This document shows positions 9,141 to 20,354 of a stretch of 64,000 nucleotides of DNA, piece by piece. A program made the position numbers and the translations under genes. Location: NCBI RefSeq assembly GCF_017591425.1, contig NW_024467121.1:20844707-20908706 (forward strand), given 5' to 3'. This stretch comes from Ochotona curzoniae. Its lineage: Eukaryota; Chordata; Mammalia; Lagomorpha; Ochotonidae. A model generated the notes under the pieces. That model made no database searches and was not told the origin of the DNA. It saw only the letters and a program-made list of their open reading frames with translations. Within the stretch, counting starts at the first letter, position 1, and the number at the start of each line of letters is the position of its first letter.

Positions 9141-11422
9141 CCCAGCACACACTGCTCTCGTGACATTTTGTGGGATGTCCGACTGAGCTGGACACTCTCT
9201 TAGTGCTCCACACCAGTTTAGCGACCTATAGTGATGTCCTCAGGGATCCGTGGCCTAGGTGCCAGGCTAGGCCACAACCTGGGACAGGCAAAGGACATTG
9301 GCAGCTATTTCACAGATAGACTTGTCAAAGGTGTGTGGGGGAAGCACCTGCAAGGATGTGAAGAGTACATGTTGACAAGTCTCTCCACAGACGTGGAAGC
9401 ACACTATCAGGCATGGGAGCTGTGCAACAACCAGCACACTGCCACTCAACATACCTTACCCCAAACACTGGATCAATTCAGAATCAAATCGGAACTCCTC
9501 AGCACCAACTGCACCCATCACGATGCAGATAACAAAACAGAAGCGGGAAAGCTGGGAAAGAAAGGCGCCCAGCACTTGCAAACTCTCGGGCACTTTTCCA
9601 CCAGAGAGCATCTCCTTAGAGCATCCAAGCTTCTACCAGAAGCCTCCAACAAGCCGACCTTTCCTGAACAAACTAAACCTCTGGCCTGCTGTGAGCCTCC
9701 TCAATGGCTCCTGCAGGAGAACCAAAAGCTCAAGACATCACTAGCTACCAAAGACGAAGCAATCAGGCTCCTCTGGGAAAGCATCCACACACTATCTCAG
9801 GCTGTGATAGAAGTCACACAGGTGGACACAACACAGGCAAGTGGCCCTTAAGATCAAACGACTCCAGAAGAAGCTACAGCTCTTACACAAGCTAGCCAAG
9901 GGCAAAGAGCTCTTTCTCACATCCAAAAAGAAGGAGGTGCACGCTCTGCAGAACCACCTGGCAGAGATCCAGCAGGTAAATGAGACGTTGAAACAATCCA
10001 TGGCCAAACTCACCCAGTTCAGGAAGCTTCCTGACACCACACACCACATCGGCCAGGACACACCAAGTCACACTCACTTGGCACACAATCTCCACAATAA
10101 GAACATCACAGCCACAGAGTTCGAGGACGAATCCCGTCAAGTCCCGCAGACTCTTGGTAACTTTTCTCCCACCAAGGAAGATCACCTAAGACACCTCCAA
10201 GCTTCCCTAGATGCCTCCCACAGGACACCATTCACACAAGAGTCTGCAGAGCTCATGCAACCTGGGATCTCAAGTGAGTCTTCTCAGCTCCTCCAAGGGG
10301 CCAGCCACAAGCTAAAAGCATCACGTGCACCAACACAAGCCACAACCATGCGCCTCCTGGAACACACACACCCAATGCCTTCTTCCAAGACCAACACCAC
10401 CACACTTGAGACGCAACGACACCAAATGTCTCTGCAGATCAAGCAACTCAAGGACAAACAGCATTTCTTGCAAGTTACTTAAAGGCAAAGATGGATGCCA
10501 AAAACAAGCAGCTACAATCTCTCCACAAGAACCTCAAGGACAAGGAGAAGGAAAATAACACTTTATGGCAAACTCTGAGGACATTCTTGTGCTCCACCAC
10601 CGACACCATGTCACTGGAGACACAACACGACCCAGAGTCTTCAGCACTCGAGGAAATGAGGAAGAAACAACAGGCACTAGAGAAGCTAGTGCAAGGGAAA
10701 GGGATGGTTCTCAGACACAAAACTCAGCAGTTGCGCACGCTCCAGGATACCCTTGTCCAGAAGGAGGAGGAGAACAGAATCTTAAAGCAATCTGTGACCC
10801 AGTTAGAAGAGGCCATGTCCACACTGCAGATGGAGATTGAGCAATGCACACAAGAACATGAGCGAAGACCCGACACAGCTCGGGAAACCCAGAAGGCACT
10901 CCAAGACTCCAACACAGAGAGGCCCATGTCAATCCAAGAGGACCCGTTGGCTGCTTGTGCACTCAGGGAGGAGCTGCACACTCGTGAGCAGCTGCTCTGA
11001 GAAAAAGAAGCCAGATGTCAGCAGCTCTTCAGTGCCACAGAGGCCATCCTGAAGCAGATCTTGGTGTTCCAGCAGAAGAAAGACACAATGCTGCTGGCCC
11101 TGCACAAGAAACACCTGCAGGAATGGGTCCTGCAAGGCACACTGGAGAACTTACAAGACATATTCAGACACCAGCACCACAGGGACCACCACCATCGTCC
11201 ACAGTCCCAAGGGTCTCACTTGCCTCAAGGCCTGCCCAAAGCACATGCAGAGGCAGAGCCCTGAGTAGCACCACCAATACCACTGGCCCAGGGACACTGA
11301 CACACTGTGGGAAGCAACCCATGATGACACAGCCGGCCCTGGCCACTGAAACCAACACCCTGAGAAGCCAGGCCAAAGTTGATGCTGACAAGACCCAGCA
11401 CCAACTGCCAGCCAAACATTAG

Positions 11423-11461
11423 CCTGAGCCCAAGCCCAACCCAGAGCCTGAGCCCGAGCCC
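11423..11461 (+). repeat. Short hexamer repeat (Pro-Glu/Lys coding) inside the TRIP11-like pseudogene
   Basis: About six copies of a CCNRAG-type hexamer (cctgag, cccaag, cccaac, ccagag) that read as alternating Pro and Glu/Lys/Asn in one frame, just after a TAG at 11420-11422. The following frame stays open to 11641. No TRIP11 counterpart was recognised. Confidence 0.6.
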
Positions 11462-11640
11462 TCCACGAAGGAGGACATGAAGCCCAAGAAGTATCTGTCT
11501 GACCTAGAAGAAGACAAGAACAGGCAGATCGACATGGTGCAGGGCCAGAAGGCCTTGCAGGCTGCCAACATCACACGCCCCAAAGGAGCTGAATGGCATG
11601 GCAGCAGACACCTGGTCCGGGGGACCATTCCTAATCATTC

Positions 11641-12110
11641 CTAAGACACAGGGCTCCTCAGAGCCATCTCCCACAGTTCACCTCACCAAGTGACAAGGAG
11701 GGCTTTTACAGCACCTGAGAAGGCCAGACCCCACCTCACTGACCCCAAGGCTGCCCAAGCCTTGCATTCCATGGCAGAAGACACCTGGCCCAGTGAGGCC
11801 ATTCCCAGTCATGCCTAACACACAGGACTCTTCGGAGCCATCTCCCACAGGATCACCTCACCAGTGACAAGGAGGGCTCTTACAGCACCTGAGAAGGCCA
11901 GGCCCCACCTCACTGACCCCAAGGCTGCCCAAGCCTTGCATTCCATGGCAGAAGACACCTGGCCCAGTGAGGCCATTCCCAGTCATGCCTGACACACAGG
12001 ACTCTTCGGAGCCATCTCCCACAGGATCACCTCACCAGTGACAAGTAGGGCTCTTACAGCACTTGAGAAGGCCAGGCCCCACCTCATTGGCCCCAAGGCT
12101 GCCCAAGCCT
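11641..12110 (+). repeat. 174-bp tandem repeat, about 2.7 copies
   Basis: Successive copies begin near 11641, 11815 and 11989; the marker ggactcttcggagcc recurs exactly 174 bp apart (11825, 11999), with a diverged form at 11651. The last two copies are nearly identical; the first differs by a balanced pair of one-base indels and substitutions. The repeat is 58 codons long, so frame is kept, and in one frame each unit ends at the same stop (TAA, TAA, TGA). A further partial ancestor copy is visible at about 11595-11650. Confidence 0.93.
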
Positions 12111-13150
12111 CCCACCCTACTACCAGTGGTCACCTAACTGGAGCCAAAGGCACGATTCCCACACTGCTGCCAGGGCAGGCACAAGGGTTGCAAGCTGCCC
12201 AGGGCCCAGCTGTATGCAAACACCAAGTGCAAACCCAAGAACAGGGAGAAGACACCCAAGCCCAGCAGCCGCCTCTCAGCTGCTCCCTATGCAGTTGCCC
12301 ACACAGCCTCAAACACCAACATGGCTCACAGGACAGGGCCCGCCAAGCGACCTCCGCACAATCCACCTGCCTCCCAACCTTGCTAAGGATGCCCCAGCTC
12401 AACAAAATCACCCCCATTCCCTTCACTCACCCAGCAACCAAGCAATCGGACATGCAAGTCACACACCTCAAACACCACCACTCATGACAAGACCACCCTC
12501 AGCACTGACTGAGGATGATTCGTTGACCACTGAACCGCACACACACAACTCTTACATGCTTCACGCAACTGATGTTGATGTGAGGCTGTCTCTTTCTGCA
12601 TCATCAACACAGACTTTGTTTCCTCAGGACACCTAGCAAAGTTTACTGAGTTGTTTCCTATCTGTCCAAGTGGACATTTTGAAGATATCTGGATTTGTCC
12701 ATATGTCATCTGCCAACTTTTGTGCTCAAAAAAGTAAACCAATGACAAAGACAAGATGATGCACTGGCTCACCCCATACCTTTCTCATAGCAGAGGAATG
12801 GCTGAGAGAGGCTAGTTTTACCCACAGAAGTGCAAATGACCCAGACACAGGTGGCCCCATGCCATCAATACAACAAACACTTCAAGAGGCAGTCTCAGCA
12901 GAGACACAATGGCCATTACAGCTCTCTGCTTTGCAAGACAAAGAAAAGCAATGGAACCTATCACTCTTGCAGTGAGAAGGAAAGCTGACCCCTTCACCAC
13001 AAAAGTCCTCAGAAGAAGATTGGAAGAAAACAACTGCCAAGAGCAGACTGCAGGATGAGCAGCAACAGAGTTCAGTGGAAGCACCATGTATTTTCCAGAG
13101 ACCAATTTGAGACCGAGAAAGTGTCCACAACACTAGGTGGACAAGGTCCT

Positions 13151-13156
13151 AATAAA
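13151..13156 (+). terminator. AATAAA polyadenylation signal of the TRIP11-like pseudogene
   Basis: Canonical AATAAA about 75 bp after the last TRIP11-like codons. No A-rich tract follows within 100 bp, so the copy either lost its tail or was not made by simple retroposition. Confidence 0.4.
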
Positions 13157-13624
13157 GTTTCTCACGTCCCGGAACTGCTGGGAGGAGTATCTGTAGAATA
13201 TTCAACAACAAATTTCTGATTGAGGGTTGGTGTGGCATGGGAGGGGGAGAGGCGAGGACAGATAGCAGGACTTCCTGGGAACCTGCATGGCATCACCATA
13301 CATAAGGCAGACATCTCCTTGGATGCCAGCATCGTACATAGGCACTGAGTCTAGTCCCAGCTGTACCTCTTGTAATCCAGCTCCCTGCTCCATGGCAGAG
13401 GCAAGTAGAAAAAAAAAAATCAACTAGGTACCTGACCACTTAGCTCAAAACATGGGAAACCTGGGAAAACCTCCTGACCACTTGGCTTCACTCTGGCTCA
13501 GCACAGCTCCTGCCCTGCCTGACCCAGCACATGGTACATCCCTGTCTCTCTTTCACTCCCTGTCATTCTGCCTTTCGTATAAGGAACATATTCTCATTAC
13601 CCAGATCTACATTTTGTTGGTTTT

Positions 13625-13900
13625 GCTTTTCTGCTTTATATTTGAAAGGCAGGTTCACAGGGAGAGTAGGAGAGACAAAGATCTTCCATCACCTGTTGGA
13701 TCATTCTCCAAATGGATCACTCTGCAAATGGTCACAGCAGCCAGATCCAGGACACTCTGAAGCCAGGGGACTGGAGTTTCCTTCAAGTCTCCTGTGCATG
13801 TGCAGGCGTGCAAGGACTGCAACCACACTCTGAGGTTTTCTCCAGCACAACACCAGGCAACTGATTTCTAATTGCAGCTGCTGCCACACAAGAACCACCT
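13625..13900 (-). mobile_element. Lagomorph C-type SINE, diverged (reverse)
   Basis: 'tatttgaaaggcaggttcac' through gatcttccatcacc and tctccaaatggatcac to a weak 5' part. Lies 0.5 kb after the TRIP11-like copy. Confidence 0.6.
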
Positions 13901-14072
13901 CACAGGGGAGGCTTGGCCTGCCAGGCCACACTGCTGGCTCCTCAAATCAATGTCTTCTAAAAAACATTCATGTGTACCACCCAGGGCAATGAGTCCATAG
14001 CAATGGCTCAATTGCTATGTTCCTCAAGGACAGAAAAGTGGGGAATGGTAGTCAGTTGTTTAAGGATCAATC

Positions 14073-14402
14073 ACTCTTGGTCCTGGCACAATATCCTAGC
14101 GGCTAAATCCTCACCTTATGTGTGCTGGGACCCCACATAGGCTCTGCTTCGTGTCCTAACTACTCCACTTCCCATTTCCCACCAAGCTCCCTGCTTCTTG
14201 ACCAGGAGAGCAAAAGTGGAAGGCATTTCACCTCGGGAACCCTCACTGCATGCAGCACTGAAAAGAAGCCTTGGCTCCTGCCTTCAGGTGGGTCTCCTTA
14301 GTTGTGGCCGTTGCAGGCGCATGGGGAGCAAACCAGAGGACAGAAGGGCTTGCTCACTGTCTTTCCCTCTCCGGGAAACCTAACATTCCTGGAAAAATAA
14401 AT
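14073..14402 (+). mobile_element. Lagomorph C-type SINE
   Basis: 'tggtcctggcacaatatcct' head, tgtgctgggaccccacatagg, cttcccatttcccaccaagctccctgc, ends ctggaaaaataaat. Confidence 0.8.
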
Positions 14403-14422
14403 ATGCCTATTTTTCATTGCTT

Positions 14423-14690
14423 TCCATTTGAAATGCAAAAGTACAACAGAGAGGGATGGAGAGACTATGAGATCCTTCTATTCAATGCTTCTCTACCAAA
14501 ATGGCAGCGATGGTCGGAGATGAACCAATCTGAAGAAAGAACCCAGAAGCTTCTTCATGGTCTTCCTTGTGGCTATAGGAGGTCAAGGCCTTAAGCCATC
14601 CTCTGCTGTTTCCAAGGCCATCAGCGGAGTGGTGGACTGCAAGTGGCACACCAACTGGCACTCTTTACAGAGGCCAGCACATCAGGCTGA
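14423..14690 (-). mobile_element. Lagomorph C-type SINE, diverged (reverse)
   Basis: 'catttgaaatgcaaaagtac' then agcttcttcatggtctt and aagccatcctctgctgtttcc. Faces the preceding SINE tail-to-tail, 20 bp away. Confidence 0.65.
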
Positions 14691-14699
14691 GAATCAGCC

Positions 14700-15280
14700 T
14701 ACGATTCTATAGCGTCAACTACCTCCCCCACCAGAATCTTCCTCCAAGGATTCTGGAGGGCTACAGAACCATTACATCTTCTCTCCTCATTTCCTATACA
14801 AGAGGGGCTGCACACTTGCCTATCCCTTGCGTGGAACTCTTCTCAATGGATCCCTCTCAGAAGCTCGAGAACTTGCACTCCATGTTCGTGGCCAGGTTCC
14901 CTGCATCTTCATCATCACCCTGATATCACTGCCTTCTTTGCACAGGATTCAGCCACTTAAGTGATCTAATCATGCAGTACGTGTTGTGTGTCGAGGGTAG
15001 ACCACACACCCACAGGTTCTGGTCTCTGAGACTGCAGATGCTCCTGCGCCTGAGGTCAATATGAGATGAGTTACTTCATAACATTTATGGGTCTTAACTC
15101 ATGGCTGCTATTAGAATTCCAAAATTCAAGTTGTTAACAAAGAGAATGTAACAAAAGTATAATACACAGTGTAATTTTCTTTACAATGTGGGTTATATAA
15201 AGAAATTATTAAAAAAAAAAACCACCTAACATCTTAAAGGAAATAAGAGTAACACTGTTCTAATCATTCAATGTGTCAAA
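14700..15280. other. CDC42BPA intron, no recognised feature
   Basis: Moderate-GC sequence, possibly still part of the block brought in with the TRIP11-like copy, but no protein or repeat similarity recognised. Confidence 0.4.
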
Positions 15281-16450
15281 AAAAATCACATAAGACTATG
15301 TGGCAGATCAGGGCAGGTGGGGACCCCAGAGTGGAGCAGCACAGGAGGAAGCTTGTATCCCAACCCTGGAGACTCCTGGATCCTTACCTAGGACTATCAG
15401 CACGGGCACCAAGGGCTATATCCCAACTGCCAAGGAGACTACTGGAAAATGGAATGCCCTCTTAGACCAAGAATTATGGGGTCATCCACTCTCTTTCAGA
15501 ACTCCCACACAGGATGGAAGAAGCCCAGATCCTTCCTTACAGGATCTAATGTCATCAGAACAACAGCCAAGAGCCCTGAGCTGTCCTCAGAAACAAAATA
15601 GTAAACTTCCTTCCTAACTCGGGAGAGGAGCTTTCTCTGGTCCTTACTTAGCTCCAACTTTGGATCCCTACCCTCCCTTGCAATGACCATCAGGGTTGCT
15701 CTGGAGGCACACCCCCCCAAAAAAAAACATTAGATTAGACAGACAAAGACCAATAAGGAAAGTTGAGCACAGACAGGAAACGTTTAGCTTGGACTCACAT
15801 ATACCTAACTAGGTAGGACACAAAGATTAGTTACTCCTCACCAAGGTATTGCACACCCCTCCTAAAACTGTTCTGCTCCCAATTGTTAACATATGCCTTG
15901 TTAGAGTTATAAGTCTGTTTGGACTATCCTAAATTTGCCAGGTTCAGTAAAATCATGCTTCAATACTGTAAGCTGCTAAACACAAAAATTAAAATAGACA
16001 CAAGACAGCTGCATAATACCCTATAACCATTTCAAGGTGTAGAGCAGCCGGATGTATATAAACTAAAATTGAAATGTCAATTAAGTAATGACAGGATGAG
16101 GTTAAGAACTTGCATTTTCTAACATATTAGTCACTCAATACCATGTCAATTAACTCCATAATGCTGTAAATTGCTGTTGAAGTTGTGTAGTAGCTTTTCA
16201 TTGGAGGGGGTAATATTGTGCCAGCTCTATTTTCAGACCAGAGAAGTCTCCGCAAGTAATTGTTGAATTTATCTGGACAATAAGAGGCTGGACTCTATGC
16301 ATGGTACATGCTCACAATGAGGGAATCACGACTGGCTATGAACTGTACTGCTGCAAAAATGTGGAGGAATCCACCATGGGGGTAGGGCATGGGGAGGGGT
16401 TGATGGAATCCCAGAGCCAATAAAACTGTCACAAAATGAAACTGAAAAAA
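15280..16450 (+). mobile_element. L1 3' end and 3'-UTR
   Basis: Ends 'ccaataaaactgtcacaaaa' with a polyadenylation signal. The part from about 15960 is the reverse complement of 18535-19020 (shared 'ccatgtcaattaactccata'). The same layout follows clear L1 ORF2 text at 24190-24890, which ties the family to L1. The G/C-rich part at 15300-15700 has chance ORFs only. Confidence 0.6.
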
Positions 16451-17209
16451 GATTATGTGGCAGATTCTATGCTATAAAAATGTAGCAAAGCTCACAAATC
16501 GGGTCTTGATAAATATAGCACTTAAAGTATAACACTAGTAAATTTGAAAGAAGTTAAGAATGGAGTCAAGGAGGTTAACAGGGCATAGTGTCTCCCCATC
16601 CACAGAGTACGGCTGCATAGCACTCCCATTATGTTCCTGCCCTTTAAAGTAACTAACTATTGAGATATGAAGAAACTTTACTTCTAACTACAAAGGGGGA
16701 AAATATGCTCCCTTAGTGTCAGGCCTCTTTAAGAGGGAGGGAGAGAAGCAGGGAGAAATGCATGTGCTTAGAGAAACAGGGACCATCACAGAAGCACAGA
16801 TATTCAAGCCTCCAAATCAATAAGAGAATGAGTGTCAGCAAAACCCAATCTACACAATAAATTTTAATTTAGAAAATAAAACTGCTTTCATATGAACATA
16901 TTAAATTAAGGTATGAACTTTTGTCTGCAGATAATCAACACCTAAGTATTTAGTGACTGTTACATGGTACCACATATTAAGGCTGGTGATGGGAATAAAG
17001 TTGAGGAGAAAAAAAATTATCTTTGTTCTCTATATCTGAGTATTCTGAGAAGAAGTTGTTGTTGGGACTGGTGTCATGGTAGCACGTTAAGCTTAACCTC
17101 CAGCCTTCTTCAAACTTTTCTAATCAAATTACATCAGGCTTGCATCTAGACTACCCTACTTAGAATAACAAAACTCCTCTTGTACATCTGACTCTTACTC
17201 TACTCTGTT

Positions 17210-17410
17210 TTAAGCACTTACCATCTTTGAACATACTATATTATTTACACAGTTACCTACTCACTGATTTTTGTCTGCTCTCTGCTCTCCAACAAGGCAA
17301 GGGCAAGCAAAGCTTTTTTTTTGTTTGCTGTTCAGTACGGTTACAATAAGTCTAAAACAAAACTTTGTACACAAGAAGTGCTCCAAAAATTCTTGAATAA
17401 GTGAACAGAC
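17210..17410 (+). mobile_element. L2 LINE 3' fragment
   Basis: The order tctgctctccaacaaggcaagg ... gttcagtacggttacaata ... agtgctccaaaaattcttgaataa follows the conserved L2/MIR3 3' end (…aggcactcaataaatatttgttgaa). Old and diverged. Confidence 0.45.
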
Positions 17411-17689
17411 AGTTGAGCAAATTTAACAGGCAAATCAACATTTATCAAATTTAATTTTAATTACTCAGCAAGCAATACACTGAAAACTGAATTGTGTAAC
17501 AAAGGAAATGAATGTCCTTAAGCTTTGATGTCTGTTTCACATAGTTCCCCTCCTCAATCCAAATACCATTCCCCTATTCATACATATGCTTGCCAGATAG
17601 ATTGCAGTTCAATAGCTACAACTAACAGCATTTCTTCCAAAACATCATCCTTGTACCCCGGGTCTCGATTAGGTGCTACTCCCCATGTT

Positions 17690-17870
17690 TTCTCCATACA
17701 CCTCAGTAAACTTTACCTCCTAGCCTTGCCAAATACATTCCAAAGACTACCTCAGTTCATCTGCTTCCCAGACCAAAACATGAGCTTCTTGAGAGCGGAA
17801 CTGATTCTTCACGCTTCCCTCATTAGTATATACCTCACATCACATAACACACAGAGATAACCAATTATTT
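17690..17870 (+). mobile_element. Possible second L2 3' fragment
   Basis: 'gaccaaaacatgagcttctt' followed by gagagcggaactgattc matches the usual L2 'agctccttgagggcagggac' motif. Low divergence support. Confidence 0.35.
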
Positions 17871-17907
17871 TTAAAAATCTAATTAACAGTGATTCACAGA
17901 AACTTAC

Positions 17908-18030
17908 CTGTTATTTGTTTCCTTAGTTTCTCAATTTCTTCTTTTAAAGTTTTTATTTCTAAATCTTTACTTGCTGTTAAAGGACCATCAACAGTTGAAT
18001 ACTGCAGAGCCTGGACAGTCTGTGTTGACT
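17908..18030 (-). CDS. CDC42BPA: CDC42BPA coding exon: coiled coil (residues about 464-505)
   Basis: A 123-nt exon, phase 1 to phase 1, encoding STQTVQALQYSTVDGPLTAS followed by KDLEIKTLKEEIEKLRKQIT. The second half has leucine/isoleucine at heptad spacing and is strongly charged, as expected of a dimeric coiled coil. Against the remembered human sequence there are two conservative changes: Thr for Asn in EIKTLKEE and Ile for Val in KQIT. The acceptor is ctttaaag and the donor gtaagttt. It was found by frame joining and is too short to stand out as an ORF. Confidence 0.94.
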
Positions 18031-18534
18031 CTTTAAAGAATAAAATAAAAGTTTTAATAAACTAAACCTTAAAACTAATAATACTTATAGAAAAATCATC
18101 ATACCTTTCTCAATACCAGAACATTTAGCAACCAACAAAAGGTCCTAGAGACAATAAAATTAAGTCACAAAAATCCCATTGTGTGAATTTAAAATTATAA
18201 CAGACACATATTTTAAAAATCCATGAGACTCTAAGGCTTTCAGTGAAGAAAAACTTCTGTTATGCTCTGACAGCAAATCATCTTTTAGTCTAGTAGGGGG
18301 AGCATCACCACGATATAACACAATTCTATGTCAGATGATATATTAGGAATTGAATCAGATCACTAGATATTTAGACATTAAAAATAATATACAGACATGC
18401 TAACTTTCCAACTTTTATTTAAGAAAGTTGAAGCCCATTTACAAATGACTCTGGCTCCCTAACTTATTTGAAATATTTAGTTAAAAGATTAATTTATCTT
18501 ATAATCCTAATCAGAAGATACATGGCACTTTTAA

Positions 18535-19020
18535 ATTTTTTAAATTTTTTTATTGCATTTCATTTTAGGACATCATTTCATAGGCTGTGAAGTTCCAACA
18601 ACCCCTCCCCATGCCCTACCCCCACGGTGGATTCCTCCACCTTGTTGCAGTAGTACAGTTCAAATTAAGTCAAGATTCTTTCATTGCAAGCATGTATCAA
18701 GCATAGAGTCCAGTATCTTACTGTCCAGATAAATTCAACGATTACTTGGCAAGACCATCTCTGGTCTAAAGGTAGAGTAGAATATCATCCCGATCAATTA
18801 AAAGCCACAACATAATATCAACAACAATTTACAACATTATGGAGTTAATTGACATGGTATTGAGTGACTAATATGTTTAAAAAATGCAAGTTCTTAACCT
18901 CATGCTGTGACTACTTCATTGACATTTTAATTTTAGTTTATACACAACCTGCTTCTATATACCTTAAAATGGCTATAGGGTATTGTTCAGCTGTCTCATG
19001 TCTATTTTCATTTTAGTAAA
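18535..19020 (-). mobile_element. L1 3'-UTR fragment (reverse)
   Basis: Reverse complement of much of 15960-16440: shares the block with ccacggtggattcctccacc, the gtccagataaattcaacgatta block and 'gagttaattgacatggtatt'. Confidence 0.65.
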
Positions 19021-19955
19021 GGAAAATTTTAACCATATGTGATATATGCAGATATATGTGTATTTATACATACAACACATACAGGTGTATACACAAGCTC
19101 ACACATGTATGGGCTTCAAAATACTTATTTTCCAGAATTCTTGAAGTACTCCTGTGCATGTATATGATAATCTTTATATGCTTAGTGGTTTGTAAATACT
19201 AGTTAACTTGAATTAAAGATATAAGATACTATACTGCACATCTGATTGTAATCATATACATCCAATATCTTACACATTTCTTCTTTGTGTTCAAAGCAAG
19301 GGAACAAATTTAACATTTTGGACTTGCTGTTTTAGTTTCCAAAAGACATCTAAATATGAAACAGAAAATTGGGAAATATAAAAAATACCCAAGAGATCTT
19401 AACAGAAGCTATCTTTCTATTGATACTTCACTTCCTGCAGGGCATACAAGTGGGGTAGATATCAATGCTCCTTAAAACGAAAGCTAAATCCCTAGGTATG
19501 CTGAAACATCCACCTCTCTATTAAGGTTATCCACTTGTCTTTTCTATCTTACTCCCTGTTTAAATGAGGATTTTGCATATTGTTCTCTAATATTCTTCCC
19601 AATTACTAACCCTTCTATTATTCTTAGTAACTTGGATCATTCAAAGCAACACCCATCTAACTTTGGCTTCTGAGGCAGATATCCCTATGGGAGAGACTGC
19701 TAGTTTTTATCAGCTACTCTTTCCAACTTGCTTGTGAATCATGCCTTGCCATCAAGTTACAGCATGCATAGGCAATGTGAACCTGAATAAAACTGCAGCT
19801 GGCTGTAAATTAATCTTGACAGTTACAGTATAAATTGTCAGTAGAGGTCAAAAATTAGGTACCAACGTGACTTGACTCTATCAAAACTAACAGCACCTAT
19901 AGAAATCCAACAGGGGGCTTCAAGGACAGGTTTTAACAGGCTCTTTTTCTTTCTT
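19020..19955. other. CDC42BPA intron, no recognised feature
   Basis: AT-rich, with a tatgtgtatttatacatac-type degenerate stretch around 19050-19115. Confidence 0.5.
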
Positions 19956-19956
19956 T

Positions 19957-20291
19957 TTTTTTTTTTAAAGATTTATTTTATTTATTGGAAAGTCAGATAT
20001 ACAGAGAGGAGGAGAGACAGAGAGGAAGATCTTCCGTCCGATGGTTCACTCCCCAAGTGAGCGCCAACAGCCGATGCTATGCTGATCTGAAGCCAGGAGC
20101 CAGAAACTTCTTGCGGGTATCCCACATGGGTGCAGGATCCCAAGGCTTTGCACTGTCCTCAACTGCTTTCCCAGGCCACAAGCAAGGAGCTGGATGGGGA
20201 GTAGAGCTGCCAGGATTAGAACCGGCACCCATATGGGATCCCGGGGCGTTCAAGGAGAGGACTTTAGCCGCTAGGCCATACTTCCGGGCCC
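19957..20291 (-). mobile_element. Lagomorph C-type SINE, fairly young (reverse)
   Basis: T-tract then 'aaagatttattttatttatt', ggaagatcttccgtccgatggttc, full body, ending cttccgggccca. Nearly all CpG sites are recognisable. Confidence 0.93.
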
Positions 20292-20354
20292 ATGGGCTCT
20301 TTTTCTATCCACTATATTTTATTACTAATAGAATTGTAAAACAACTTATTTTAT

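Larger units (their letters stand above)
9234..13160 (+). pseudogene. TRIP11: TRIP11 (GMAP-210)-derived intronless coiled-coil pseudogene, antisense within a CDC42BPA intron
   Basis: TRIP11/GMAP-210 is a cis-Golgi golgin that tethers transport vesicles. The ATG at 9234 opens MSSGIRGLGARLGHNLGQ, close to the curvature-sensing TRIP11 N-terminus (MSS..GGLG..LGQSLGQ). From about 9570 to 11160 the sequence follows the central coiled coil, for example SSQLLQ, LQIKQLKDKQ, QEEENRILKQSVTQLEE, LVFQQKKDTMLLALHKK. Frames shift at about 9845 and again near 10480-10490, and a TGA interrupts at 10998 where TRIP11 has Arg. From 11160 to 12860 I see no TRIP11 match. At about 12868-13075 a further stretch (LQLSALQDKEKQWNLSLLQ) matches a later TRIP11 segment, with a TGA after it. 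AATAAA follows at 13151. The whole is far shorter than TRIP11 (about 1979 residues) and rearranged. No A-tail is visible. Identity rests on recall of human TRIP11. Confidence 0.72.

Noticed and set aside
9231..10482. Two long overlapping plus-strand frames (206 and 213 codons) as intact genes
   Set aside because: The TRIP11 similarity runs from one frame into the next, so they are pieces of one broken frame and not separate genes. The first frame would also open with GTG at 9231, whereas the family start is the ATG at 9234.
15300..15617. 105-codon plus-strand frame starting MADQGRWG
   Set aside because: Looked gene-like, but it runs into the L1 3'-UTR family and no domain is recognisable. 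L1 non-coding sequence is the simpler explanation.
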